The notes under the pieces are model-generated. The model did not search any database, was not told the DNA's origin, and saw nothing but the letters and a program-made list of their open reading frames with translations. Position numbers and translations under genes: made by a program. A stretch of 64,000 nt of DNA. It comes from JBAXXL01 sp037127915 (lineage in GTDB: Bacteria > Bacteroidota > Ignavibacteria > Kapaibacteriales > UBA2268). Shown here one piece after another: positions 43,870 through 54,800 of the stretch (position 1 is its first letter; every line of letters begins with the position of its first letter). The stretch spans positions 17,006-81,005 of the forward strand of contig JBAXXL010000017.1 of assembly GCA_037127915.1 (NCBI GenBank), given 5' to 3'.

Positions 43870-44919
43870 TTAGTTAAACATAATACTTGTATCCCAATCA
43901 GTTAGTTTTTTCAAACTATCCAAAGTACCAAATACCAATAATTTATCACCCCTCAGGATTTTAAAATTTGGTTGTGGATTTAATATTGCATCACCTTCAC
44001 GTAATACAGCTAATACGGTAACACCTGTAGCTTTTCTAAAATCCAAATCGTGAAGAGATTTATTGAATAAAGGACAATTATTGGGCAAATCTATTGTTTC
44101 CATTGCTAAATTTGGTACATTTGACCCAATATTTGTTTCTAGGAAATCAATAACATTTTTATTTAAAACCATATTTGCCATACGCTGACCACCAGCATTA
44201 TATGGATTTACTGTTCTATTTGCTCCTGCTTTAATCAGTTTAGCAATATTTTTATCACTGCTTGAACGGGCTACTATATAAATATTGGAATTCAATTCTC
44301 TTGCTGTAAGAGCAACAAAAATCGATACAGCTGGATCAGCGGCTGTTATTATTAAACCATCGGCGTGTTTTATACCGGCTAATTCTAATACTGCTTCATC
44401 AGTAGCATCTCCTTCAATATAAAAACAATTCGGATTGCTCTCGTCAATAATTTTTTGACTAAAATCGTGGTCTATGCAAACAACTTTTTGATCATTTTTT
44501 AATAATTGTATTATCGTCAATCTACCGACATTACCGTGACCAACAACAATTATATGATCAGAGATTTTTTCGAGTACCTGTTTCATCTTTTTTTTCCCGC
44601 GATTATTAAACAAATTCACAATAACTAAATTTTCCATCAATGAACCTAGGATATAAAACAAGCTTCCTATTCCAACAAGAGCAATAAACATAGTAAATAT
44701 CTTACCAGCGGCATCCAATGGGTAAACTTCACTATAACCGATAGTCGCTACAGTAATGAATGTCATATAAAAAGCATCTAAAATTGTCGCCGATGAGTCG
44801 TGCCATAGAATCGAGTATCCAATAACACCTACAACCATAACAATCGCTAATAAAATAAACGGATAAATCGGTCTATTTAATTTTAGTTCATTCCCGGTAG
44901 TCTGTGTTTTGAATATCAT
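43870..44919 (-). CDS. Ion channel with RCK/TrkA regulatory domains (349 aa)
   Basis: Two membrane helices (about 18-38 and 70-95) flank a pore loop with selectivity filter TIGYSE at residues 59-64, where potassium channels usually have TVGYGD. Then come a TrkA-N (RCK-N) Rossmann domain with GHGNVGR and CIDHDF, and a TrkA-C domain (ATGVTVLAVLREGDAILNPQ, LLVFGTLDSL). The architecture is MthK/Kch-like, so the channel is probably gated by a nucleotide or ion. It is the first gene of an operon with cydA. The Ser in the filter makes strict K+ selectivity uncertain. Confidence 0.85.
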   Translation of the reverse strand: MIFKTQTTGNELKLNRPIYPFILLAIVMVVGVIGYSILWHDSSATILDAFYMTFITVATIGYSEVYPLDAAGKIFTMFIALVGIGSLFYILGSLMENLVIVNLFNNRGKKKMKQVLEKISDHIIVVGHGNVGRLTIIQLLKNDQKVVCIDHDFSQKIIDESNPNCFYIEGDATDEAVLELAGIKHADGLIITAADPAVSIFVALTARELNSNIYIVARSSSDKNIAKLIKAGANRTVNPYNAGGQRMANMVLNKNVIDFLETNIGSNVPNLAMETIDLPNNCPLFNKSLHDLDFRKATGVTVLAVLREGDAILNPQPNFKILRGDKLLVFGTLDSLKKLTDWDTSIMFN

Positions 44920-45013
44920 TTCACAAATGGTTAATTAATAATTCAATATTTATTTTCAAATAACGTCTTTGAGTTTTATTAATTGTTTTAATTTTTATAA
45001 ATCGGAGTTAATT

Positions 45014-45337
45014 ATGGCTCAACCACTGCACATAACAGATGCAACTTTCGAAACAGAAGTTCTTAAATCAGATATACCGGTAATACTAGACTTTTGGGCG
45101 ATATGGTGCGGTCCTTGTATGGCACTATCCCCAACTATGGATGCTTTAGCAAACGAATTTGATGGAAAAATCAAAGTATGTAAAATGGATGTCGATAAAA
45201 ACCGCAATATCCCTATGGAATATGGTATTCGGTCCATTCCTGCTCTTTTACTTTTCAAGGGTGGCGAGTTAGTTGATACGATTATTGGTGCTGTACCAAA
45301 AGCACAAATTCACAGTCGCTTAACTGACCTAATATAA
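45014..45337 (+). CDS. trxA: Thioredoxin
   Basis: 107 residues from the ATG at 45014 (CGGAG upstream); the TTG-initiated frame at 44969 adds 15 residues without meaning. The active site is WCGPC (Cys32, Cys35) in LDFWAIWCGPCMALSP, followed by CKMDVDKNRNIPMEYGIRSI and the cis-proline in SIPALLLFKGG. A cytosolic disulphide reductase; no signal peptide. A strong terminator follows. Confidence 0.93.
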   Translation: MAQPLHITDATFETEVLKSDIPVILDFWAIWCGPCMALSPTMDALANEFDGKIKVCKMDVDKNRNIPMEYGIRSIPALLLFKGGELVDTIIGAVPKAQIHSRLTDLI

Positions 45338-45353
45338 TCTTAATGAACTATAT

Positions 45354-45392
45354 ATGCGGCTTACTGAATTAGTCAGCCGCATTTCTTTTTTT
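45354..45392 (+). terminator. trxA terminator
   Basis: ATGCGGCT and AGCCGCAT form an 8-bp stem over a 13-base loop, followed by a T-rich run (TTTCTTTTTTT). Confidence 0.8.
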
Positions 45393-45419
45393 TAATAAAT
45401 TTTATTTGATTAATTCGAA

Positions 45420-46190
45420 ATGAAAAAAATAATAATATTCAGCATTTTATCCGCTATTTTTCTTGTATCTTGTAAAACTCCGGATTATAAATTACTAACT
45501 ACCGCAAAAAGTGTTTTTGAAACCGGTAAAAAACTGTATAAAGAAAAAGACTACTTGGAAGCCCAAAGCCTTTTTGAAAAAATCAAACTTCAGTTTCCTG
45601 CTAGTATTTATTCAGATAGTTCGCAATACTACTTAGGTGAAATTTATTTCTCTCGTAAAGAATATATTCTTGCTGCTTATTCATATAGCCTTTTGGAAAG
45701 AAATTATCCTGCAAGTTTGTTAAGAAAAGATGCCAGATATAAAAACGCCTTATGTTATTATAAATTATCTCCTGATTTCGACAGAGACCAAGAGTATACC
45801 AAAAAAGCAATTGATTTATTCAATAATTTTAAGGAATTACATCCCGGCGACTCATTGTTTTTTGATGCGCAAAAAAAAGTTTCTGAATTGACAAAGAAAT
45901 TAGCTCAAAAAGATTTCGCTACCGCAGAATTATATGCTAAAATCGAAGAACCGAAAGCGGCTATAATTTACTATAACTCAATTATTGAAAACTATGTTGA
46001 CTCTGAATATTTTGAACAAGCTTTTACCGGAAAAATCAAATCACAAATCCTTATGGAAAGTTTTGAAAAAGCCCGCTCAACAATAGATTTATATAAAAAG
46101 CGATTTCCGGAAAACGCAAATCGCTCTGATATAAAAGAATTTGAAAGATTGATTGCTACCGGAATAAATCCACCTCAACAATCAAAATAA
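45420..46190 (+). CDS. bamD: Outer membrane assembly lipoprotein BamD
   Basis: TPR lipoprotein of the Bam complex, which inserts beta-barrel proteins into the outer membrane. Signal MKKIIIFSILSAIFLVSCKT with the lipid-anchored Cys18. The body follows the BamD/YfiO layout of five TPR pairs (KLYKEKDYLEAQSLFEKI, ASIYSDSSQYYLGEIYFSRK, LIRN-type helices to the end). The 256 residues match the family. It is convergent with the OmpA-like gene, three bases apart. Confidence 0.88.
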   Translation: MKKIIIFSILSAIFLVSCKTPDYKLLTTAKSVFETGKKLYKEKDYLEAQSLFEKIKLQFPASIYSDSSQYYLGEIYFSRKEYILAAYSYSLLERNYPASLLRKDARYKNALCYYKLSPDFDRDQEYTKKAIDLFNNFKELHPGDSLFFDAQKKVSELTKKLAQKDFATAELYAKIEEPKAAIIYYNSIIENYVDSEYFEQAFTGKIKSQILMESFEKARSTIDLYKKRFPENANRSDIKEFERLIATGINPPQQSK

Positions 46191-46193
46191 ACA

Positions 46194-48089
46194 TTATTCT
46201 ATTTCTACATAAACTCCTCTACTTAAGACTCGGTCAAAAGCAGATTTTGGAGTATTATTTGTTTTGAATATTTTTTCTACTTTATTGGCATCAATTCCCA
46301 GATAGTCAATAGCACTATTCATCCTTCTGTGCGCCAATTCATCATTATATGTTTGCTCACCCAAATCGTCAGTAGTAGCAATTAAATACACTTTTTTGCC
46401 TTGAGCTAATGCGTTAATAACCTTGGCTTTTGCCGTTTGGTTAACGCTAAAGAAGTTTGCCTTATCAAACCTGGAATAACCGACAACTATAAGTTCTCTT
46501 CTACCTTCAGCTACTGCTGAATTGGTGTATTTCTTCAAGTAAGTTGGGTGGAATATCAATTCTCGCTCGGTTTTGACTGATATCTTATCATTATCCGTTG
46601 CAGTAGCGTACACAGTGAGCTTTTCATCGGCATATTGTCCATCTTTATTGGTACCCAGAAAACTATCGTCTATGAAGAGTTCTACACCATTACTACCGAA
46701 ATCCGCAAAAGCATTACTTTTTACCGGTGAAAATACTGTTCCGACAAATTCTTTGATTCCGGCTTCGCTTTCGATTTTGGGCTCAATTTTCAAAGTGATT
46801 TTTTTAACTTCTACCTTAACATCTTTAATCGCTTTAGTTTGAATTAATTTTTCCTTATCCGAAGTTTCTAATATTAACAATCTGCTTTCGTCCGCTAATT
46901 CAGTATATTTAAAGTCTTCGCTAATTATATGATTCTCTAATTTGATTCTTTTACTGTCTATACCATTTTGATTAAGCATAGCCACAACATTTTGGGTGCG
47001 TTTGCTTATGATTTCATTAGATTCTGTGCGATCTTTCAAATCAGGTGTTTTTGCAATAATAGTTAATGTTAGATCTTTATCAACCGACATTTTATCGGCA
47101 ATTGCATTTACAATGGTTTCGGCTAAATAATTTAAAGTATCTGTTTGGTTAGCATCATAATAAATTTCATTTGGAAAAATAAATTCATCGTAATAGTAAT
47201 TTTGTGTTATAGCAATATCTATTGGTTCATTAGCTACCAATTTATTATCGGCATATATATTAAGTTTAAGATCCATTTCTTTCATTTTGTTGGTCGGGTT
47301 TGGTAAAACCACTCTTAACGGTGGTTTTGGCGGATCCGGTATAGGTAACGGTTTCGATGGATTATAAGCTATGGTAACTCCGGCTTGAAGATTATTCACT
47401 TTCCAATTCAGACCTTTTACAATATTGGTCAAACCATAATTGAATGACAAATTTGGTATAACATCGAAGTCATTATAACTTTTCAACTTGTAACGTAAAA
47501 TTAAACTAAGACTTGAAAACAAATTATTGGGTGTTGGTAAATCTCCGGAACTTACATCGCGTTGAGTTGTTCCATTTTCAAAAAATCTATCTTTGTTAAG
47601 CATATTTTCGGATTGTTCATACTTCGGACTAATCAACCAACCTAAACGAAGACCCAAGCCTATAGATAAAGGTAATTCAAAAGGGTGTAACATCAATCCA
47701 TTGGTTACATAAACCATCGGCAAGAATGCTTTTAATTCGTTTCTAACCTTAAGTTCTTCATAAGTATTTTCAGAAATATCATAACCGATTGTATTAGTAA
47801 CGCTATATTTTGCATCCTGCCCGGTAAACCCGAGGTTCAATAAATAATTCCAGTTCATTCCAAAAAGCTTCGTCTGACTTTTATACTCCATACCAACTCC
47901 AGCTCCCGCCATAATTCCATAAGCAAAACTGAAATTCGGGCTGGTATTATTAACGTTGGGCAATTTTTGAAAACTGGAAGCATAAAAATTATTATTAGCA
48001 TATAAATCGGCAGTATATATCCAATTTTTATATTCTTTAGATATCAATGCACAAGGAATTAATAGAAATATTAAGAGTATTTTCTTCAT
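46194..48089 (-). CDS. Outer membrane protein with OmpA-like domain (631 aa)
   Basis: Signal peptide MKKILLIFLLIPCALIS. Residues ~20-250 are a beta-barrel-like domain with alternating aromatic residues, then a Pro-rich linker (PLPIPDPPKPPLR). The middle part carries an incomplete OmpA-like copy (SKRTQNVVAMLNQNGID). The C-terminal domain has the peptidoglycan-binding OmpA signature TTDDLGEQTYNDELAHRRMN. Probably anchors the outer membrane to peptidoglycan. It follows the 1201-residue T9SS protein by 11 bases on the same strand, so the two are co-transcribed. Confidence 0.8.
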   Translation of the reverse strand: MKKILLIFLLIPCALISKEYKNWIYTADLYANNNFYASSFQKLPNVNNTSPNFSFAYGIMAGAGVGMEYKSQTKLFGMNWNYLLNLGFTGQDAKYSVTNTIGYDISENTYEELKVRNELKAFLPMVYVTNGLMLHPFELPLSIGLGLRLGWLISPKYEQSENMLNKDRFFENGTTQRDVSSGDLPTPNNLFSSLSLILRYKLKSYNDFDVIPNLSFNYGLTNIVKGLNWKVNNLQAGVTIAYNPSKPLPIPDPPKPPLRVVLPNPTNKMKEMDLKLNIYADNKLVANEPIDIAITQNYYYDEFIFPNEIYYDANQTDTLNYLAETIVNAIADKMSVDKDLTLTIIAKTPDLKDRTESNEIISKRTQNVVAMLNQNGIDSKRIKLENHIISEDFKYTELADESRLLILETSDKEKLIQTKAIKDVKVEVKKITLKIEPKIESEAGIKEFVGTVFSPVKSNAFADFGSNGVELFIDDSFLGTNKDGQYADEKLTVYATATDNDKISVKTERELIFHPTYLKKYTNSAVAEGRRELIVVGYSRFDKANFFSVNQTAKAKVINALAQGKKVYLIATTDDLGEQTYNDELAHRRMNSAIDYLGIDANKVEKIFKTNNTPKSAFDRVLSRGVYVEIE

Positions 48090-48100
48090 ATATAATATAT

Positions 48101-51100
48101 TTATTTAGTTATTAAAAATCCGGCTGTTGTGATATTGCCCTGAGCTAATAATTTAACCGTATAGTTGCCGGACGTTAAACTTGTTGTTATGAATCTATAG
48201 TTATTTGAACCTACCTGCATTGCATTGATATCCAAACTTGAAACTACAGAACCTAATTCATTAACAACCTCCATTTTACAATTTCCCGATAATTTAGAAT
48301 CGAAAATTATATCTAAAAAATCAGTAGCCGGGTTTGGAGATAAACTCGTTATGACAAGTTTATCGGAATTTCTGAATACTTTTCTATCCGGGTAAGGTAA
48401 ATTAATTGTTAAACTTCCCTTTTTTAATAAACAATTCACAGATTTTCCAAATAGCAGGCTGTTATTATCAAATAATAGATCTGTAAAATTAGTTTCCGCG
48501 TAGCCAGGAATACCTTTTACTACAGCCAAATTACCTTGACCGGCAAAATCACCCTCAACCCTGATTTTAAATACTCTATCCTTCCCGTCGTATCTGTTTT
48601 CTAATATTTCAGCCTTATCAAAATTCGTTGTAATAGAAGTAGGTATAAACAATCTCGGATTTGTTCTTATAGAAGCTTCGAACATTCTTTTACCTTTATA
48701 GGGCACTATATTATCTCGCACTTCAAAAGTTATTGGAATACTTACCTCATCAGTAGGATTTGTAGTGACGTCAGCTATTTTCAGCTGTGCAGTACCCTCG
48801 TAATTGCCTAAATATATTGATCTTTGAACTAAACAAGGTGTTGCATCAATACTCATAGCAACTAAGTTTTTTGACGATTGAAGTTGCTTTATTTGAAGTT
48901 CTAACGTATCGTGTCCATTTACTACGAGTGGAAGTTGTGTTACTGTTTCAAAATATCCTTCAGGTGAATAAGAAACATTATCAAATGTGATAGGGGTTTC
49001 CCCGATATTTACAACACTCAAAGTTCTTACATTGATTTCAGGGATAAATAGCAATTTAGTATGACTAACATCAACAAAAGTACCAATACCTTTACCACGT
49101 AATGTCATTTTTTCTATATACTTGGTTTGTTGCGAATGGAAAACATTCAATTCGCAAGTTTTATCGCCCAAACTTTGTGGTGAAAAACTTAGATTCATCT
49201 CAATTTGACCACCAGCCGGGACAATTGAATCCCTAATGTCTTCCCTTTTAAAATGTAATTTATCCGCACCTGCAAATTCAAATTTATTTACAATCAAAGG
49301 TACCGGGTCTCCATTAGTAAATATCACACTTCTAATCATATTTGTTTCGCCCAAACAAACATCTCCGAAGTTCATATCTCGAGTAGTAAATTGGATATTT
49401 CTTGGTAGCGATTTGGAAGAAATTGGTATAAAATAATCAACACCGCACACTGTAAATATTAGCGAGTCTGTGATAGTGCCAATATCCACAGGAAAATAAT
49501 CTAAATGAAAGCTTGCACATCCTGCCGGATAAATTGTGTCTGCTTTTTTGTTATCATCTAATACACTAAAATGAACACCGTTTTTCATACGCAGATTATA
49601 GTAATCAACAATTCCTATACCGGTGTTGCAAACGTTGTCTATTCGAATATCATTATGAGTTCCCAAATACGCTTCTGCAACATTTTGAAGTGGTTTGGTC
49701 ACTTCGACCGGAACAATATTAAAAACTCCATCGCTTTTATCGAAATCCGGGAAAGCAAATATTCTAAATTTTAAATTATCATTTGGTGATGAACTGCTCG
49801 ATGACAACGAATGAGCGTCTGGAGCAAACTCGACATCAGTCAATCTGCCCTCAACATGAGAAGTAAGAAACTGAGGTGAAACTTCACCTGTCAAATCAAC
49901 TAACAAAAGCTGTTCTTGAAATTGTGAACCTAAAACAAATTGCCGGGATTCAGGGCTAAAAGTATGTACTACAGGATTACTTCCAGAGGCACGAATAGAA
50001 CTTACAATATGACCTTTATTAACATCAAATATGTAATTATTTGTCATTCCACCCATGTTTTTAAATCCTAAAGACATTAATTTACCATTTGGTGAATAAC
50101 CAATAATAATAGGTAAATATTCATCCGAAATATCATATTCTTTTGCAATCGTAAAATCTGGTAATGAAAGTTCTTTTACAGTTCCATCCATTAGCGATAA
50201 TATTGCTTTATCCAATTTGTCATTAAAAACAAAATCAATTATAGGATAATCGAACTTTAAAACTTTTATTATCGAAAAATCTTTTGGATTGTATACCGGC
50301 AAAGTTGCTGATGTACCCGCTGGAACAAAAACCATAAATTTCTTTTGTCTGTCAACAAGAAGCCGTTTTCCCCAAAACTGTTCCATAACTTTATGCTTAG
50401 CATAAGGTAACGTGTCTTTCCCTTTGAAATAGGCTATATAGGCTTGATCTTTTGCACCCCATACCCCCGGCATATTATATGCCACGGCTAATATTGAATC
50501 ACCTGACACATAGTCCAAACCAAAAACTCGGTCTGTGGGAGTTTCTGTTTCATCCATCAACTTCCACTTATTTATTACCGTAGGGACACCTTGACTGTAT
50601 AAATCGTATTCAACTGTTTCACCATCTTTAGCAACTGCCAATAAACGCGAACCATTTTGATTATATGCTATTTGGTTTATACCTAAATTCAAATTATTGA
50701 GATTAAAAGAGCGAGATTCGTTTAACTCTTGAACGATTTTGATTTGCGCTCTATTGGTGATATCTGCCGGCACCTTCCATTTATAAACAGAGTCCATAAC
50801 CTTATCGATATAATTCCAATTTACCCCGCCATCGTTACTATAATATATAAGCACAAAGGAACTTTTTGCGTGGTTTTCCCACTTAATCTGATATTCTTCA
50901 CAGGGAGTAAGGATTTCTGAACCGTTTGGTTTAATCAAATGCAAAACCGTTTCTTTGTCATACTTAACTTTATTAGCAAAAATTGGAATTCGTTTTTTAA
51001 GACCACCATTATAATAAATGGTCAGAAAATCATAGCACTGGTCATAAGTATCGGGTTCGAACATTACATTAATAAAATATCCGTTGTCTGCATAAATATC

Positions 51101-51706
51101 ACATGGCGGATCAGGAAAATCATACATCGGTAATAATGCACCTTTAGCACCGACCGAAAAATACTTAGTATTCGTTGTTACCGAATCTATTTGGATTTTT
51201 CTATCATTAGATTTATCTAAAAAGGAAGGGTAAAAATGTATCTGATATGGTACTTTATTTCCAGGAGGAATATAACCGTAATTTATCTCGCTTATCGCTT
51301 TTTCATTTTGGTCGGTTATCCGCATAACAACGAAATTTCCTATATAACCCAAAATATCAGCTTCTGCACTTTCGCCATCCTTAGTCCAAATAATTTTCCC
51401 TCTATATAGAGTAGAATCCCAATAAATGTTTTCAGGCACCCAAGTAACGGTTTGCCAGTTGTTGTCGAACGGACTGGCGCTGATAGGTTTCACACCATCA
51501 ACCCAATTCTCATATATTATTAATTCATTAGCATTTACAGTAGTTAGAACACCATTTAATTTAGCTCGGATTCGAGCTTTTATCATAGGTGGCTGGCCGG
51601 TAATTATATTTTCAGCCCATGCGACCTGATCAATTTCCAATGATAAATCGGCCTTTGCAATATATACAAAAGCTAGTAGTATTATTAAAACACAAAATTT
51701 CTTCAT
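48101..51706 (-). CDS. Large T9SS-exported protein (1201 aa)
   Basis: Signal peptide MKKFCVLIILLAFVYIAKA. Near residue 260 is an Ig-like KNH-type domain (LIKPNGSEILTPCEEYQIKW, NDGGVNWNYI) also found in the VWA/FISUMP proteins. Residues ~340-640 have WD40/propeller-like repeats (LSLMDGTVKELSLPDFTI, VEFAPDAHSLSSSSSSPND). From ~700 there are two ASPM/HYDIN-like domains (DMNFGDVCLGET, PLQNVAEAYLG). The end (LSPNPATDFLDIIFDSKL, closing TTAGFLITK) is a sorting domain. Expected on the cell surface. The operon with the OmpA-like gene suggests a joint outer-membrane role; that is inference. Confidence 0.85.
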   Translation of the reverse strand: MKKFCVLIILLAFVYIAKADLSLEIDQVAWAENIITGQPPMIKARIRAKLNGVLTTVNANELIIYENWVDGVKPISASPFDNNWQTVTWVPENIYWDSTLYRGKIIWTKDGESAEADILGYIGNFVVMRITDQNEKAISEINYGYIPPGNKVPYQIHFYPSFLDKSNDRKIQIDSVTTNTKYFSVGAKGALLPMYDFPDPPCDIYADNGYFINVMFEPDTYDQCYDFLTIYYNGGLKKRIPIFANKVKYDKETVLHLIKPNGSEILTPCEEYQIKWENHAKSSFVLIYYSNDGGVNWNYIDKVMDSVYKWKVPADITNRAQIKIVQELNESRSFNLNNLNLGINQIAYNQNGSRLLAVAKDGETVEYDLYSQGVPTVINKWKLMDETETPTDRVFGLDYVSGDSILAVAYNMPGVWGAKDQAYIAYFKGKDTLPYAKHKVMEQFWGKRLLVDRQKKFMVFVPAGTSATLPVYNPKDFSIIKVLKFDYPIIDFVFNDKLDKAILSLMDGTVKELSLPDFTIAKEYDISDEYLPIIIGYSPNGKLMSLGFKNMGGMTNNYIFDVNKGHIVSSIRASGSNPVVHTFSPESRQFVLGSQFQEQLLLVDLTGEVSPQFLTSHVEGRLTDVEFAPDAHSLSSSSSSPNDNLKFRIFAFPDFDKSDGVFNIVPVEVTKPLQNVAEAYLGTHNDIRIDNVCNTGIGIVDYYNLRMKNGVHFSVLDDNKKADTIYPAGCASFHLDYFPVDIGTITDSLIFTVCGVDYFIPISSKSLPRNIQFTTRDMNFGDVCLGETNMIRSVIFTNGDPVPLIVNKFEFAGADKLHFKREDIRDSIVPAGGQIEMNLSFSPQSLGDKTCELNVFHSQQTKYIEKMTLRGKGIGTFVDVSHTKLLFIPEINVRTLSVVNIGETPITFDNVSYSPEGYFETVTQLPLVVNGHDTLELQIKQLQSSKNLVAMSIDATPCLVQRSIYLGNYEGTAQLKIADVTTNPTDEVSIPITFEVRDNIVPYKGKRMFEASIRTNPRLFIPTSITTNFDKAEILENRYDGKDRVFKIRVEGDFAGQGNLAVVKGIPGYAETNFTDLLFDNNSLLFGKSVNCLLKKGSLTINLPYPDRKVFRNSDKLVITSLSPNPATDFLDIIFDSKLSGNCKMEVVNELGSVVSSLDINAMQVGSNNYRFITTSLTSGNYTVKLLAQGNITTAGFLITK

Positions 51707-51775
51707 AAACCTTTTCGAATTTGCAATAAAATATAAACATATAACAAAATAATAACGAAAAAGTTACAGTTATAT

Positions 51776-51810
51776 TTAAAAAAAAAGCTGTCTTGTTGCC
51801 AAGACAGCTT
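51776..51810 (-). terminator. Terminator of the giant T9SS gene
   Basis: AAGCTGTCTTG and CAAGACAGCTT form an 11-bp stem with a 4-base loop; on the minus strand a T-run follows (A-run 51776-51784 on the plus strand). Confidence 0.85.
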
Positions 51811-51838
51811 AAATTATATGTTATGTTTTTATATTACG

Positions 51839-54800
51839 TTATTTTACTATTGTAATATTTTTATTTAATAATGTTGCACCGGAGCGTACTACTAATGTGT
51901 ATGATCCACTTGCAAAATCTGATGAGTTAATTGTCAAGGTTGTTGTACCTGAAGGCAATTGACCGTTATGTAGAGTTTTTACTAATGTGCCTGTTGAATT
52001 AAACATTTCAACACTTACTGCAGAAGCTTCTGTTAATGTAATAGTAACATCGGAAGAACTACGAACTGGGCTTGGTAATACGTTACCTAATTCAATGCCG
52101 CCGGTACCGATTAAGGATACTTCAACAGCGTTTGAATAATCATATTTACCGTCAGCATCCATCATTTTCAATCTGTATGAATAACGATTGTTCATTTGAA
52201 CTTTGTTATCTGTTAAGCCATAATAATGTATTGTACTGCTATTACCTACGGCAGGTACTTCACCTACTTTTGCGTAATTCAAATCACTACCGCTTACTAA
52301 TGCTCTTTCAACTTCAAAGCGTAATGAATTTTGTTCACTGGCTGTGGACCAATTCAATTCAACACGTTGTCCTACTGGTTCAGCTGTAAAGGTGTATATT
52401 TCAACTGGGTTCACTACACCGCCGTTACGATTCAAGAAATCTATTCCACCGCGAACGATGTCTTCAACTTTATCAAAGTTACGCCAATCTACACCCAAGT
52501 ATAAGATGTTTCTGCTTACTGATGTAAATGCGCCACCCATGATACGACCTTCTTCTGGGAAGTCAGGATTTAACAGTTCATCGTATTTGAATGCTGTCTG
52601 AACTCTACCGTCACCATCTGTAACTAAATTGAATAAGCCAGGTTGTGGGTAAGTATCTGAGTTATGACCTGATTTTTCTATCATATATGTATTATGACCT
52701 GATACACTAACTCCAGTTACAGTTTTGCCGCTGTAATCTGCATAACGACCACCTAAGGATTGTTTGTCTAATCCTAGCGGGCTATATGGATAGCGTGGTT
52801 CTAAGCGGAATTCACTGCTTAAATTGATGTCAGGGTCGATACCTTTGTTGATTACATCTAGTTTTTCGTTGCGAACGAATTCTTCTGAACCCATAACAAA
52901 GTTCTTTTTGGTTAATTCTGTGCCGCTGTGTATGAATTTAATTATATTTTGTTTTTCATATCTATTCAACATTGTATTATTACCATCAGAGTAAATTACT
53001 GATTTGAACATTGTATAGTCGATAGAACGAGTTGGCCAACCCAAACGGTTTAGATAATCAACATCTTGTCTGTATGCAATATCAACAGTTTTGTCAGCTA
53101 ATTTGTTAGCTTCGGCTAGTTGACGGCTTACATTATATAATGTGATATCACGTAATGATTTTTCTACTGCAGATGCGTTCAAAGTTGAAGCTAATAAGTT
53201 CAAATCGCCTGCTACTGCATCTGGATCAGGTACCATCAAATTGTTGCTTTGCAACATTTTGTATGTTTTAGCTCTCATTACATAGAATCTATAATATTGA
53301 CTTACTTTGTTATCTTGTGTATTTTGGTCATCACCAACTATCATGTCTAATCTATAACGTGGTGTAACGTTTTCTTCCATTTTGAAGAATTCACCGTAAG
53401 GAACTGATTCATCTAATTCAGCATAAGTCTCAGGTGTAATTACCCAATTAGGTACATTTACATAAGCATATTCTTCGCTGTTTGAGCGTACTTTTGTTGT
53501 ATAATCAGAAACTTGTAACCAACCTGTTTTTGTTTCTCTAAACAATTTAAAGAATACAGCAATGTTCTCTTCTTGAGTTGTACCAATGTTGCGAATTATT
53601 GCTGATACAGGTACAGTACCTGCGGTCATCATATATTCTGCATCACTTAAGTTCCCTGAATTTTCTCTATATTTCATAGGTGATGTTATAATTGTAGCTT
53701 CGAAATCTACGTTATTGGTTTTACCAATAAATTCAACAGCTCCAATATCATAACGTTCTTCTGCTTGACCACGTTGTAAACCGTGAATGTCATAATGTAC
53801 GCCATCCAATAATTTACCACGATTGTTCAATGGTGAACCTTCAGGTTTTGCTTTAATTGTCATATCAGTTGCTGTGATTGTAAAGTCTTTAGTAAAGTCT
53901 TTACCGAAACCTGACAATATATCTTGACCTGTCCAAGCATTCCATTGGCGCATTGTTGTATATTCACCTTTACTGCCTGAATTCAAAAGGGCTGAATACC
54001 ATTCTTCGTCTGCATTTTGCATTGGCGCTCTTTCAATAAATCTAACAGCATCAATTGTTGAGCTAGTATAAATTACGTTATAATTAGATTCTACTGAACC
54101 TTTCGCGGTTGCATATACTTGATCTACTGCATTGACATTATTTACTAAAGGCATTAAGCCTACAATAAATAAACCTGAGCTAATATTGGATGTTCCACCA
54201 TTAATAACTTTTACAGCATTGTTGAACAAATCTGCACTGTTAGTATTTTGAATTCCGATACCGAATACATTACCTTTAGTTGTGTTGTCTAATATAACTG
54301 TGTTATTAAGTATGCTAACACCTTTCAATAAACCGGTAGGATTACTCATTGTGCCAATTACACCTGCCGCACGTTCAGCATATACGTTAATACCGCATAC
54401 ATCAGCGCTACCTGTTAAATTGTTAACATTCCAAATTGCATTACCTTCAATTAGCAAATCGTCGGATACTGATGGGAATTCAACGATACCTTTAGTTGGA
54501 TCACCGAATTTGTTATGAGATTGTTCTACGCGGATACCTTCTGCTGAAGAACCACCGTTTACACTGCTGATACGGTTATTGATTACTTTTGTATTAACGT
54601 TATTGTAACCAGGATAGTTATCATGTGCACCACCACCTAATACGATACCGGCGGCTTTTGAAGAGTTTGTCACATCGTTGATTGTGTTACGCGATACTGA
54701 AGCGTTTTCTTCGTAACCTAAGAATATACCTGTACTTCCACTAGCTGTAATAGTGTTGTCTTCTATTAAAGTATTTTGGTTATAACGGTTTTCTAAAGCT

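Noticed and set aside
52072..52389. Plus-strand frame of 105 codons inside the giant T9SS gene
   Set aside because: It is antisense to well-supported coding sequence, rich in His/Arg/Tyr and without a ribosome-binding site.
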